NCBI GenBank assembly: GCA_020635825.1
Contig: JACJZA010000014.1
Location: forward strand, 32,645 to 96,644
Direction: 5' to 3'
Length of the DNA: 64,000 bases
From: Flavobacteriales bacterium
Lineage (GTDB): Bacteria; Bacteroidota; Bacteroidia; Flavobacteriales_E; Vicingaceae
How positions within the stretch are numbered: the stretch's first letter is position 1; each line of letters opens with the position of its first letter. The notes below the pieces were generated by a model. The model did not search any database. It worked only from the letters and a program-made list of their open reading frames with translations, and was not told where the DNA came from. The position numbers and the translations under genes were made by a program. Below, piece by piece: positions 16,674 to 25,867 of this stretch.

Positions 16674-17563
16674 TATGCTTTATCAATAAGAATTACTAAA
16701 AGAGATAAGATTAAATATAGATAGGACATTAACATAATTCTTAATGCATACTTATCATCTAAGGTCTTCATTAATTTAAATGAAGGATATACCATTAAAG
16801 CAGAAAAAATAAACAATCCAATAGTTGCTACTCTTCCTGTAACGTTATAATATTCCGGTAAAAAACTTGAGGTTAAAAGTAAAATGCTACTGATAAAAAT
16901 AATAATGGCACTGGTTCGATTTTTTTTATCATAAGGTAACATTTTAAACCCTGCCTTTTGATATTCAGGATGCAAACGCCAAGCGATAGCCCAAAAGTGA
17001 GGAAACTGCCAAAAAAACTGAATGGCAAACAACATTCCTGCTTCAAAACTAAATGCGCCTGTAGCAGCTACCCATCCTAACATTGGGGGAATAGCTCCTG
17101 GGAAAGCTCCAATAAATACAGCATATGGTGAAATTCTTTTTAAGGGAGTGTAAACAGCAGCATACATAAAAATAGCTAACAATCCTAGCACACCACTTAA
17201 TTGATTTAAAAACACCCAAAGAACGGTAATTCCAATTATTCCTGACAAAAATGCCACAACCGTAACCTCAATTACATTCAATTTATTCTGTGGCAATGGA
17301 CGAACTTTTGTTCGTTCCATGAGCTTGTCATAATTTCTTTCAATAATTTGATTGAAAGCATTTGCAGAACCTGTTACTAAAAAACCACCCAACATCAACC
17401 AAAAAACATCAGGTAAATGGTATTCTGTAACTCCAATAAAATATCCAAAAACGGCTGAAATAACTACAAAAACAGTAATCTTAAACTTTAAAATTTGGGC
17501 ATAGCATTTTATCTTTTCAGAAAAGGTAATAGCATCTATTTTTTCAGTTTTCACGTGGGTCAT
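16673..17563 (-). CDS. ctaB: Protoheme IX farnesyltransferase
   Basis: Converts heme b to heme O by adding a farnesyl group, required for heme-copper oxidases; inner membrane, about nine helices. The UbiA prenyltransferase signature is clear: NAFNQIIERNYDKLMERTKV then RPLP (N-x-x-D substrate site), plus the second loop FWAIAWRLHPEYQKAGFKM with YDKKNR. I start at ATG 17563 (296 aa). A TTG at 17587 would lie inside the TATATTTG promoter box and is rejected. The stop overlaps the start of the DUF420 gene. Confidence 0.93.
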   Translation of the reverse strand: MTHVKTEKIDAITFSEKIKCYAQILKFKITVFVVISAVFGYFIGVTEYHLPDVFWLMLGGFLVTGSANAFNQIIERNYDKLMERTKVRPLPQNKLNVIEVTVVAFLSGIIGITVLWVFLNQLSGVLGLLAIFMYAAVYTPLKRISPYAVFIGAFPGAIPPMLGWVAATGAFSFEAGMLFAIQFFWQFPHFWAIAWRLHPEYQKAGFKMLPYDKKNRTSAIIIFISSILLLTSSFLPEYYNVTGRVATIGLFIFSALMVYPSFKLMKTLDDKYALRIMLMSYLYLILSLLVILIDKA

Positions 17564-17584
17564 AATATTCCTTAAAAGGAGCGA

Positions 17585-17592
17585 CAAATATA
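17585..17592 (-). promoter_or_regulatory. -7 promoter element for ctaB-DUF420
   Basis: TATATTTG on minus, a perfect TAnnTTTG match, 21 bases upstream of the ATG at 17563. It decides the start codon of ctaB by excluding the upstream TTG. Confidence 0.65.
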
Positions 17593-17672
17593 CAGAATAG
17601 GCTGAATAAACTAAAATGTAATATTTACTATTGATTTTTTAACTCATCTTTCTTTCTTCTTGGTTAAATAAC

Positions 17673-17680
17673 TACATTTG
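17673..17680 (+). promoter_or_regulatory. -7 promoter element for secA
   Basis: TACATTTG on plus, a perfect TAnnTTTG match, 84 bases before the secA ATG. This leaves a leader of about 80 bases in which I saw no obvious regulatory hairpin. Confidence 0.55.
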
Positions 17681-17764
17681 TCGGTTATATAAGTCAAAAT
17701 GTCCGACTTTAAGAATTGGTAATGTTTTTGACTGGCAAACACTTTTCATTAAATAAAATAAAAG

Positions 17765-20700
17765 ATGGCTGGAGCTGGATTATTAAATAAAATTTTAAAA
17801 ACTTTTTTAGGAAGTAAAACCGATAGAGATTTAAAAGAATTATCGCCCATTATAAATGATACTAATGCAGTTTATCAAAACTTAGCAAATATTAGCAATG
17901 ATGATTTAAGAGCTAAAACAACAGAATTTAAAGCTAAAATTGCTGCAAAAACTAAAGAGCAAGAAGAAGAAATAGCTGCGTTAAAAAATCAAATTGAAGA
18001 AGACAATTCTTTATCTATTCACGATAAAGAAGACATCTACAAAAAAATTGATGAATTAGACAAAAAAGTACTTGAGCAAATTGAAGAAGTACTTCTTGAA
18101 ATTCAAGCCGAAGCTTTTGCTGTGATAAAAGAAACATCGCGAAGATTTTCAGAAAATAAAACCCTAGAAGTTACAGCCTCTCAAATGGATAAAGATTTAG
18201 CTGCCATTAAGGGGAATGTTGAAATTTCAGGTGACAAAGCCATTTATCAAAACTCTTGGTTAGCTGCCGGTAATGAAGTAACATGGAACATGGTTCATTA
18301 CGATGTACAATTAATAGGTGGTAGTGTGCTTCATCAAGGTAAAATTGCCGAAATGCAAACAGGAGAGGGGAAAACGTTAGTGGGAACACTTCCTGTTTAT
18401 TTAAATGCTTTGGCTGGAAAAGGTGTTCACTTGGTTACGGTGAATGATTACTTAGCAAAAAGGGATTCAGAGTGGATGGCTCCTTTGTTTGAGTTTCATG
18501 GATTAACTGTTGATTGTATTGACAAGCATGAACCAAATTCACCTAATAGAAGAAAAGCATATTTAGCTGATATTACTTATGGAACAAATAATGAGTTTGG
18601 GTTCGACTATCTAAGAGATAACATGACTCGTTCTCCTGAAGAATTAGTACAAAGAAAACACCATTATGCCATTGTCGATGAGGTCGATTCTGTATTAATT
18701 GATGATGCTCGTACACCATTAATTATTTCAGGACCTACTCCTAAAGGTGATAAACATGAATTTCATGACTTAAAGCCAAGAGTAGAACGTTTAATGTCAG
18801 AACAAAAAAAGTTTGTTACTGAAGCTTTAAGTGAAGCCAAAAAATTATTACAACCACTTATTGATGGAGAAAAGATATCTAAAGAAGACCAAGAAAAAGG
18901 TGGGTTGGCTTTATTAAGAGCACACCGAGGTTTACCAAAAAATAAAGCATTAATTAAGTTTTTAAGTGAACATGGAATCAAAGCCATGTTACAAAAAACA
19001 GAAAATCACTACATGCAAGATCAAGGCAAAGAAATGCCAAAAGCAGATGCAGAGCTTTACTTTGTGGTAGATGAAAAAACAAATTCTATTGAATTAACAG
19101 AAAAAGGGATTGACTTAATTACCGGCACTGGTGATGATCCTAAATTTTTCGTTTTACCTGATATTGGTTCTGAAGTGGCTGAAATTGAAAAATCGGGAGG
19201 CTCAGAAAATGATAAATTGATAAAAAAAGACCAAATAATACAAGATTACTCAGTTAAAGCAGAAAGAATACACACCATTAACCAATTATTAAAAGCATAC
19301 GCTATGTTCGAAAAGGATGTAGAGTATGTGGTAATGGATAACAAAGTAAAAATTGTGGATGAGCAGACTGGTCGTATAATGGAAGGGAGAAGATATTCTG
19401 ATGGATTACACCAAGCTATTGAAGCAAAAGAAAATGTGAAAGTTGAAGCTGCGACTCAAACTTACGCTACTGTTACTTTACAGAACTATTTCAGAATGTA
19501 CCACAAGTTAGCAGGTATGACGGGTACTGCTGAAACTGAATCACAAGAGTTTTGGGACATCTACAAATTAGATGTGGTAATAATCCCAACCAACAGACCT
19601 ATTTCACGTGATGATAGAGAAGATTTAGTTTATAAAACTAAAAGAGAAAAATATACAGCAGTTATTGATGAAATAGTAACTCTGGTAGGTCAAAAACGCC
19701 CTGTTTTAGTAGGGACTACATCAGTAGAAATTTCTGAACTTTTAAGCCGAATGCTTAAAATGAAAGGAATTCAGCATAATGTATTAAATGCTAAAATGCA
19801 CCAAAGAGAAGCAGAAATTGTTGCTGATGCAGGTAAACCCGGTGCTGTTACCATTGCCACTAATATGGCTGGTCGTGGTACCGATATTAAATTAGGAGAA
19901 GGTGTAAAAGAAGCAGGTGGTTTAGCCATTATTGGTACCGAACGTCACGATTCTCGTCGTGTTGACAGACAGTTGAGAGGTCGTGCCGGACGTCAAGGAG
20001 ATCCTGGTTCTTCTCAATTCTTTGTTTCTCTTGAAGATGATTTAATGCGTTTATTTAATTCTGAAAGAATTATTAAACTAATGGATAGAATGGGCTTAGA
20101 AGAAGGTGAAGTTATCCAACATTCGATGGTAACCAAATCGATAGAAAGAGCTCAGAAAAAAGTAGAAGAGAACAACTTTGGTATTCGTAAACGACTATTA
20201 GAGTATGATGATATTATGAACTCTCAACGTGAGGTGGTTTATACAAAACGTAGAAATGCCTTGTTTGGAGAAAGATTAGGCGTTGAAATTTCGAACATGA
20301 TTTACGATGTATGTGAAGCTGTTGTGAGTGAAGGAATGGAAATGGGAGACTTTGAACATTTTGAAATTGAACTGATTCGTCAACTTTCTATCCAATCGCC
20401 ATTCAACGAAGAACAATTTATGAATGGGAATGAACAAGAAATGATTGAAGAATTGCATGATTTAGCACTTCAACATTATATTCAAAAATCGGCGGCAATT
20501 GCTCAAATGGCATTCCCGGTAATTAAAGATGTTTTTGAAAACCAAGGAGCTCAATACGAAAACATTTTAGTTCCGATGACAGACGGAATGAAAGTGTTGA
20601 ATGTTTCTACTCCATTAGAAAAAACTTATAAAAACGAATGTAAAGAGTTAATTAAATCAACCGAGAAAAGTGTGATATTAGCCATGATTGATGAGCATTG

Positions 20701-21127
20701 GAAAGAACACTTAAGAGAGATGGATGATTTAAAACAATCGGTACAAAGTGCTGTATACGAACAAAAAGATCCACTACTTATCTACAAATTCGAAGCCTTT
20801 AAATTATTTAATGGCATGTTGTTGAAGGTAAATAAAGAAGTAGTAAGCTTTTTAATGAAATGTGGGTTACCAAAACCAAAAGAAGGAAATCCTGAAATTG
20901 AAACCAAACAAGAGCAAACTCCACCAAAAACGGATATGGACAAATTACAAATGAGCCGTCCTGAAAATTATGCAGCTCAACAACCAAGACCGAATCAAGG
21001 AGGAGCTCCACAACCACCACAACAAGCTCCTAAAGCAGAACCGGTAAGAGTAGAGAAAAAAGTGGGCAGAAATGACCCTTGCCCTTGTGGAAGTGGTAAA
21101 AAATACAAACAATGTCACGGTAAATAA
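17765..21127 (+). CDS. secA: Preprotein translocase ATPase SecA
   Basis: Motor ATPase that pushes unfolded preproteins through SecYEG. At 1120 aa it has the long Bacteroidota form. Walker A MQTGEGKT is at residues 197-204. The DEAD-like block VDEVDSVLIDDARTPLIISG, GMTGTAETE and the helicase motif TNMAGRGTDIKLGEGV are all present, followed by LRGRAGRQGDPGSSQFF. The C-terminus is a Pro/Gln-rich linker followed by the zinc-binding SEC-C motif (NDPCPCGSGKKYKQCHGK). An insertion of charged residues at about 20-110, relative to the E. coli protein, is typical of the phylum. Monocistronic, with a promoter at 17673 and a terminator at 21132. Confidence 0.98.
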   Translation: MAGAGLLNKILKTFLGSKTDRDLKELSPIINDTNAVYQNLANISNDDLRAKTTEFKAKIAAKTKEQEEEIAALKNQIEEDNSLSIHDKEDIYKKIDELDKKVLEQIEEVLLEIQAEAFAVIKETSRRFSENKTLEVTASQMDKDLAAIKGNVEISGDKAIYQNSWLAAGNEVTWNMVHYDVQLIGGSVLHQGKIAEMQTGEGKTLVGTLPVYLNALAGKGVHLVTVNDYLAKRDSEWMAPLFEFHGLTVDCIDKHEPNSPNRRKAYLADITYGTNNEFGFDYLRDNMTRSPEELVQRKHHYAIVDEVDSVLIDDARTPLIISGPTPKGDKHEFHDLKPRVERLMSEQKKFVTEALSEAKKLLQPLIDGEKISKEDQEKGGLALLRAHRGLPKNKALIKFLSEHGIKAMLQKTENHYMQDQGKEMPKADAELYFVVDEKTNSIELTEKGIDLITGTGDDPKFFVLPDIGSEVAEIEKSGGSENDKLIKKDQIIQDYSVKAERIHTINQLLKAYAMFEKDVEYVVMDNKVKIVDEQTGRIMEGRRYSDGLHQAIEAKENVKVEAATQTYATVTLQNYFRMYHKLAGMTGTAETESQEFWDIYKLDVVIIPTNRPISRDDREDLVYKTKREKYTAVIDEIVTLVGQKRPVLVGTTSVEISELLSRMLKMKGIQHNVLNAKMHQREAEIVADAGKPGAVTIATNMAGRGTDIKLGEGVKEAGGLAIIGTERHDSRRVDRQLRGRAGRQGDPGSSQFFVSLEDDLMRLFNSERIIKLMDRMGLEEGEVIQHSMVTKSIERAQKKVEENNFGIRKRLLEYDDIMNSQREVVYTKRRNALFGERLGVEISNMIYDVCEAVVSEGMEMGDFEHFEIELIRQLSIQSPFNEEQFMNGNEQEMIEELHDLALQHYIQKSAAIAQMAFPVIKDVFENQGAQYENILVPMTDGMKVLNVSTPLEKTYKNECKELIKSTEKSVILAMIDEHWKEHLREMDDLKQSVQSAVYEQKDPLLIYKFEAFKLFNGMLLKVNKEVVSFLMKCGLPKPKEGNPEIETKQEQTPPKTDMDKLQMSRPENYAAQQPRPNQGGAPQPPQQAPKAEPVRVEKKVGRNDPCPCGSGKKYKQCHGK

Positions 21128-21131
21128 CTCC

Positions 21132-21165
21132 AAAAAGGCTTTGAAAAATTTCAAAGCCTTTTTTT
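21132..21165 (+). terminator. Rho-independent terminator after secA
   Basis: Stem AAAAAGGCTTTGAAA (21132-21146) / TTTCAAAGCCTTTTT (21149-21163) with a continuing T-run. Its T-run merges into the TATTTTTG promoter box of the next gene. Confidence 0.85.
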
Positions 21166-21172
21166 ATTTTTG
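21165..21172 (+). promoter_or_regulatory. -7 promoter element for the PagL-like gene
   Basis: TATTTTTG, a perfect TAnnTTTG match, starting within the secA terminator T-run. It covers the TTG at 21170, arguing that translation starts downstream at GTG 21194. Confidence 0.5.
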
Positions 21173-21193
21173 AACTCTTCTATAAAAACTATT

Positions 21194-22381
21194 GTGTTTA
21201 TAAAAAAATACATATTATCGTTATTTTTTATCTTATCTACTTTTTCTAGATTACATTCTCAATCAATTGAAGATAATATTTTCGAAGCGGAATTAATGGG
21301 AGGAAGGGTTGTTCCTAATTATTCTAAAAACTTTCCTAATTCAAGTATTCAGTCAGCCATCTCTATTAGTTTTGCAAAAGCAAATAAAGATACTTCAGGT
21401 TGGGGTAAATACTACAATTTTCCGGAATCAGGATTTTCTGTATTTGCATCTAATTTGGGCAATAATCATATTTATGGAAATCAATTTAGCTTACTGCCAT
21501 ACATTTCATTTAAGTTAAAAGAAAAAGAAAACCCTTGGTTTTTAAAAGTTGGCATTGGTATGTCTTACTTTACTAGCTATTTTGACAGTTTAAATAATCC
21601 AAGAAATGTCGCGATAGGTTCTTCTTTTACTTGGGCATTTGAAGCCTTTTTATACAAAACCATTTACAAAAGTAATAACATAATTTATCGAATTGGGGGT
21701 GGATATTCACATGCCTCCAACGGTCACACTCAATTACCAAATTTTGGATTAAATTCTGCTTTAGTTAGTTTATCTGCTCAATTTCATTCCAACAATGAAA
21801 GCAAGTCTAATTTTGAAATTCCTGCAAAACAAAATAAATCACCAAAACACTATTTTTTGCAATTTAGAAATGGAGTAGGATTTCATGAATTAGGAGCTAC
21901 AGCTGAACCAATAGGTGGAACCAAAAGAGAAGTTTTTACAACAGCTATTTCCGGTGGAATAATCTTCAATAATCACTTGAAAGTAAGAACAGGGTTTGCT
22001 TATCGCTATTATGAACAATACTATCATTACATTTTTAAAAACCAAACCAAAGAATATTTGAATCATATATATTGGTCGGCTTCAAATGTTTATTTTTTTG
22101 CAGGTTGTGAGTTATTAATAAGCCATTTTAGTTTAGATGTTTCAGGTGGATTAAACCTTTATAAACCTTTTTACAAGGAATTTAATTCTGTTTATGAAAA
22201 AAACAGAGGATTTAGATATGAAATAAAAAAATGGCTAAACTCTAGAATGGGACTGAATTTGTATTTACTCAACACCAATAAAAACCCTACCCATAATGTG
22301 TTTATGGGAGCTCATATCAATGCAAATTTTGGTCAAGCCGATTTTACAGAGTTTAATCTTGGCTATGTTTTAACATGGTAA
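21194..22381 (+). CDS. PagL-family lipid A 3-O-deacylase (acyloxyacyl hydrolase)
   Basis: Outer-membrane enzyme that removes an ester-linked acyl chain from lipid A. No ATG is available. TTG 21170 lies in the promoter box, so I use GTG 21194, which gives a standard signal peptide (MFIKKYILSLFFILSTFSRL). The family active-site motif is visible as YSHASNGHTQLPNFGLN (His173 and Ser175 in this numbering), matching the PagL His-x-Ser pair. PagL itself is ~170 aa; this protein is 395 aa, with a second barrel-like half (residues ~215-395). Such long forms are common in Bacteroidota. It probably tunes LPS acylation. Confidence 0.82.
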   Translation: MFIKKYILSLFFILSTFSRLHSQSIEDNIFEAELMGGRVVPNYSKNFPNSSIQSAISISFAKANKDTSGWGKYYNFPESGFSVFASNLGNNHIYGNQFSLLPYISFKLKEKENPWFLKVGIGMSYFTSYFDSLNNPRNVAIGSSFTWAFEAFLYKTIYKSNNIIYRIGGGYSHASNGHTQLPNFGLNSALVSLSAQFHSNNESKSNFEIPAKQNKSPKHYFLQFRNGVGFHELGATAEPIGGTKREVFTTAISGGIIFNNHLKVRTGFAYRYYEQYYHYIFKNQTKEYLNHIYWSASNVYFFAGCELLISHFSLDVSGGLNLYKPFYKEFNSVYEKNRGFRYEIKKWLNSRMGLNLYLLNTNKNPTHNVFMGAHINANFGQADFTEFNLGYVLTW

Positions 22382-22498
22382 CTACTAATGTGTTAAAAAT
22401 CCAATCTTCTGAAGATTTGTTTTAAAAAGATTCTATTTTTTTTGTTAAATTGCGTGTTCTTAAAAACACTAACTATAATTAGATTAAACTAAAAACTC

Positions 22499-25400
22499 AT
22501 GAAAAACAGAATTACACTTTTAGTAGGTTTGCTTATATGCAATCTGGCATTTGCACAAACTTACAGCCCCAACTTTTTAGATGGCAGTATTTTGTTCAAA
22601 TTAAAAAAATCAAAAAGCACGGTTGAAACCATGCGCGAAAGCAAAGAATCATTGGTAAAATATGAGAACTTTGTTGATTATCCTGAAATTTTTAAGCCAT
22701 TGAGAAATTACTCTTTAGCTGAAATTTCAAGACCAATTTATTATACCGACAAAAAAGAACTTCAAGACATCTATCGTTTAAAGTTCAACAACTTTGAAGA
22801 AATTGATGAGATTGTTGAAGTTTTAAAAAACTTAGACGCTGTTGAATATGCAGAAAAAGAACCTATCTACAAGTTAGATTTTGTTCCAAATGACCCATTG
22901 TATAGTGGAACAGGAAAATGGTATCATGATTTAGTTGGTTCTGAAGCTGCTTGGGATATTAGCCAAGGAAGCAATTCAATAAAAATTGCAATTGTAGATA
23001 ATGCTGTTTATGCTGACCATGTTGACTTAACAACATTTAAACAAAGAGACGTTGCCGATGGCGATAATGACGCTACCCCTCCTGCTGGTGGTGGATGGGC
23101 TCATGGAACTCACTGTGCTGGTTTAGCAACTGCTGATATTAATAATTCTATTGGTGTTGCTTCTTTAGGTGCTAATTGTGAATTAATCGGAGTTAAAGCT
23201 ACGCCTGATAACGCACCTAGTGGAGATGCAATTTATTATGGTTTTGATGGTGTTGCTTGGGCTTGTGCAAATGGAGCTAATGTAGTAAGTATGTCTTATG
23301 GAGGTACTACTGCTAGTACTTCAATGCAAAACCTAATCAATAGTTATCCTGAAGTTGTGTTCTTAGCTGCTGCTGGTAATGATGGTAATACTGTTTTACA
23401 ATACCCAGGTGCTTATGATAATGTAATTTGTGTTGGTTCTGTTAATGGAAATAACTCTCCTTCTAGTTTTACTAATTACAACGGTGCTACTTCATTTGTT
23501 GATATTGCTTCTCCAGGTGGAGGTGCTGGGTCAAATAGCTTTGGTGGGTTAAACAGCACTTATTATAATGGAACAAGTGGAACTTATGCAGCAATTTCGG
23601 GTACTTCAATGGCTACTCCATTTGCTGCCGGATTAGTGGGGTCTATGTTGAGCCTTAACCCAACCTTAACTCCTGCTCAAATTGAAGCTTGTTTAATTTC
23701 AACCGGTGTACCAACAGGTGGAACAAAAGATATAGGTCCTAGAATTGATGCTGCTGCTGCACTTAACTGTGTTGCTGCAACTTTAACCGGTGATCCATTA
23801 CCTCAATTTGCTGGTTCTCCAACTGCTATTTATGAAGGACAAAGTGTAACATTTGTTGATCAATCTACTAATGGTGGAGGTTCTCCAATTACTGATTGGC
23901 AATGGAGTTTCCCCGGAGGTTCTCCTTCTAGTCATAATGGACAAACTCCTCCTCCTGTAACTTATGCTACTGCTGGACAATATACTGTTGAGTTAACTGT
24001 TACAAATGCTCAAAGTGCTCAAACTAAAACTCGTGTAGATTATATTAATGTAACCATTGAACCTTATGGAGCTTGGATTATTCAAAATACAGGATTCCCT
24101 AATGCCTCAACCGGTGTTGGACATATTGATATTGTTGATGCTAATAATGTATGGGCTCTTGCATATGATGGTTCAGGTGGTGGTGCAAATTACCAATACA
24201 TGACTAAAACTGCTGATGGTGGTAACACTTGGTCTCCACAAGCTATCAATGTTGGAAACACTGGTTTAGGTATTTCAATGATTTCTGCGATTGATGACAT
24301 GACTGCTTGGTTAGTAGCTTATCCAACCGCTGGTGGTCAAACTGGTGGTATTTGGAAAACGACTAATGGTGGTTCTACTTGGACAAGACAAAATTCTGCT
24401 ACTTATAATGATGCAGCATCTTTCTCTAATGTGGTTCATTTCTGGGATGCTAATAATGGGTTTTGCCAAGGTGACCCTATAAATGGAGAGTATGAGTTAT
24501 ATACTACTACTGATGGTGGTGCTACTTGGGTTCCAGTCCCAGGTGCAGACATTCCTAATCCAACTGCTGGCGAATATGGTTATGTTAGAGATATTGAAGT
24601 AGTTGGTGATACTGTATGGTATGGAACAAATGCAGGAAGATTATATCATTCTACTGATAGAGGGTATACTTGGGCTGTTTATACAACTCCTGTTACAGAT
24701 ATGGGTGAAGCTCAATATTCTTTCACAAGTGGTTCTGTAGGATTATTAGAAACTGGTGGAGCAATTTACAAAACAACAAATGCTGGTGCTACTTGGACAC
24801 CTGTTACAACAACCGGTTCTATTTTTAGCACAGGGTTCTGTTATATTGAAGGAACTGATATAGTATTCTCTACTGGTACCGGTTCTTCTTATAGTGAAGA
24901 TGGTGGTGTAACCTGGAATATAATTGATACAGATCAACATACCTATTGTGAATTCTTGAATCCTTCTATTGGTTGGTCAGGGTATTTTACAGTTAGTGCA
25001 AATGAGCACGGTATATGGAAATGGAACAACTTAAATTCTAATTTAGATGCTGACTTTTCTGGTTCTCCTTTAAATGTTTGTGTTGGAGATACTGTCCAAT
25101 TTACTGATTTAACAACTGGTGGTAATGTTACTAGCTGGTTCTGGTCATTCTTTGGAGGAAATTCTCCTGATAATACAGTTCAAAACCCAATTGCTACATA
25201 CCCTGCTGCAGGTCAATATAGTGTTCAATTAACTGTTACTGATAGCTTAGGTTCAACTACTGTTTCAAAAGGGGCATACATTAATGTTGTTGACCCACCA
25301 GCTACTCCATTAGTCGTTGGAGGACCAGCAACAGTTTGTCAAGATTCACTTGCAACATATGGTTGCCCATCTGTAGCTGGTGTATTCTATGTATGGCAAT

Positions 25401-25801
25401 TACCTGCTGACTGGTTAGGTTCAAGTACTTCGAACAATATTACTGCAACTGTTGGTACTTTATCAGGAAATGTTAGCGTTGCTGCATCAAATGTTTGTGG
25501 ATTAAGTAATTTTAAATCTAAAGCAGTAACTGTTAACAATTGTGGCCCTGTAGGAATAGATGAAGTAAATGATGATGTATTTACTCTTTATCCAAATCCT
25601 GCTACAAACTCAATCACTATTTCAGTTGATTCAAAATTATTGAACAATACTATTCAATTATATGATGTATTAGGTAATCAAGTTTATAGTGCTACTATTA
25701 AAAACAACATTGAAACAATTGATATTTCTTCGTTTGCTAAAGGAATGTATTTCGTTAAAATTAACGGAATTGATAACCCTTATAAAGTAATCAAAGAATA
25801 A
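22499..25801 (+). CDS. T9SS-exported subtilisin-like serine protease (S8) with PKD domains
   Basis: Secreted peptidase of 1100 aa. Signal peptide residues 1-19; propeptide ~25-125. The S8 catalytic domain is at ~140-425 with Asp167 (IAIVDNAVY), His202 (GWAHGTHCAG), Asn in AAAGNDG and Ser370 (GTSMATPFAAG). A PKD domain follows (~435-520), then a beta-propeller-like region with Ycf48/BNR-type repeats (KTADGGNTWSP, KTTNGGSTWT, TTDGGATWVP; ~525-855). A second PKD domain (~860-945) comes next. The end is a type A T9SS sorting domain (LYPNPATNSITI ... GMYFVKI). It is likely released or attached to the cell surface for protein degradation. Stand-alone gene. Confidence 0.95.
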   Translation: MKNRITLLVGLLICNLAFAQTYSPNFLDGSILFKLKKSKSTVETMRESKESLVKYENFVDYPEIFKPLRNYSLAEISRPIYYTDKKELQDIYRLKFNNFEEIDEIVEVLKNLDAVEYAEKEPIYKLDFVPNDPLYSGTGKWYHDLVGSEAAWDISQGSNSIKIAIVDNAVYADHVDLTTFKQRDVADGDNDATPPAGGGWAHGTHCAGLATADINNSIGVASLGANCELIGVKATPDNAPSGDAIYYGFDGVAWACANGANVVSMSYGGTTASTSMQNLINSYPEVVFLAAAGNDGNTVLQYPGAYDNVICVGSVNGNNSPSSFTNYNGATSFVDIASPGGGAGSNSFGGLNSTYYNGTSGTYAAISGTSMATPFAAGLVGSMLSLNPTLTPAQIEACLISTGVPTGGTKDIGPRIDAAAALNCVAATLTGDPLPQFAGSPTAIYEGQSVTFVDQSTNGGGSPITDWQWSFPGGSPSSHNGQTPPPVTYATAGQYTVELTVTNAQSAQTKTRVDYINVTIEPYGAWIIQNTGFPNASTGVGHIDIVDANNVWALAYDGSGGGANYQYMTKTADGGNTWSPQAINVGNTGLGISMISAIDDMTAWLVAYPTAGGQTGGIWKTTNGGSTWTRQNSATYNDAASFSNVVHFWDANNGFCQGDPINGEYELYTTTDGGATWVPVPGADIPNPTAGEYGYVRDIEVVGDTVWYGTNAGRLYHSTDRGYTWAVYTTPVTDMGEAQYSFTSGSVGLLETGGAIYKTTNAGATWTPVTTTGSIFSTGFCYIEGTDIVFSTGTGSSYSEDGGVTWNIIDTDQHTYCEFLNPSIGWSGYFTVSANEHGIWKWNNLNSNLDADFSGSPLNVCVGDTVQFTDLTTGGNVTSWFWSFFGGNSPDNTVQNPIATYPAAGQYSVQLTVTDSLGSTTVSKGAYINVVDPPATPLVVGGPATVCQDSLATYGCPSVAGVFYVWQLPADWLGSSTSNNITATVGTLSGNVSVAASNVCGLSNFKSKAVTVNNCGPVGIDEVNDDVFTLYPNPATNSITISVDSKLLNNTIQLYDVLGNQVYSATIKNNIETIDISSFAKGMYFVKINGIDNPYKVIKE

Positions 25802-25819
25802 ATTCGATGTATTATTTAT

Positions 25820-25852
25820 AAAAAAGGGAGCAATAAAATTGCTCCCTTTTTT
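25820..25852. terminator. Bidirectional terminator
   Basis: Stem AAAAAAGGGAGCAA / TTGCTCCCTTTTTT with a 5-base loop between the convergent protease gene and the comM/yifB gene. Confidence 0.88.
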
Positions 25853-25867
25853 ATTTTAGAAGAACTC

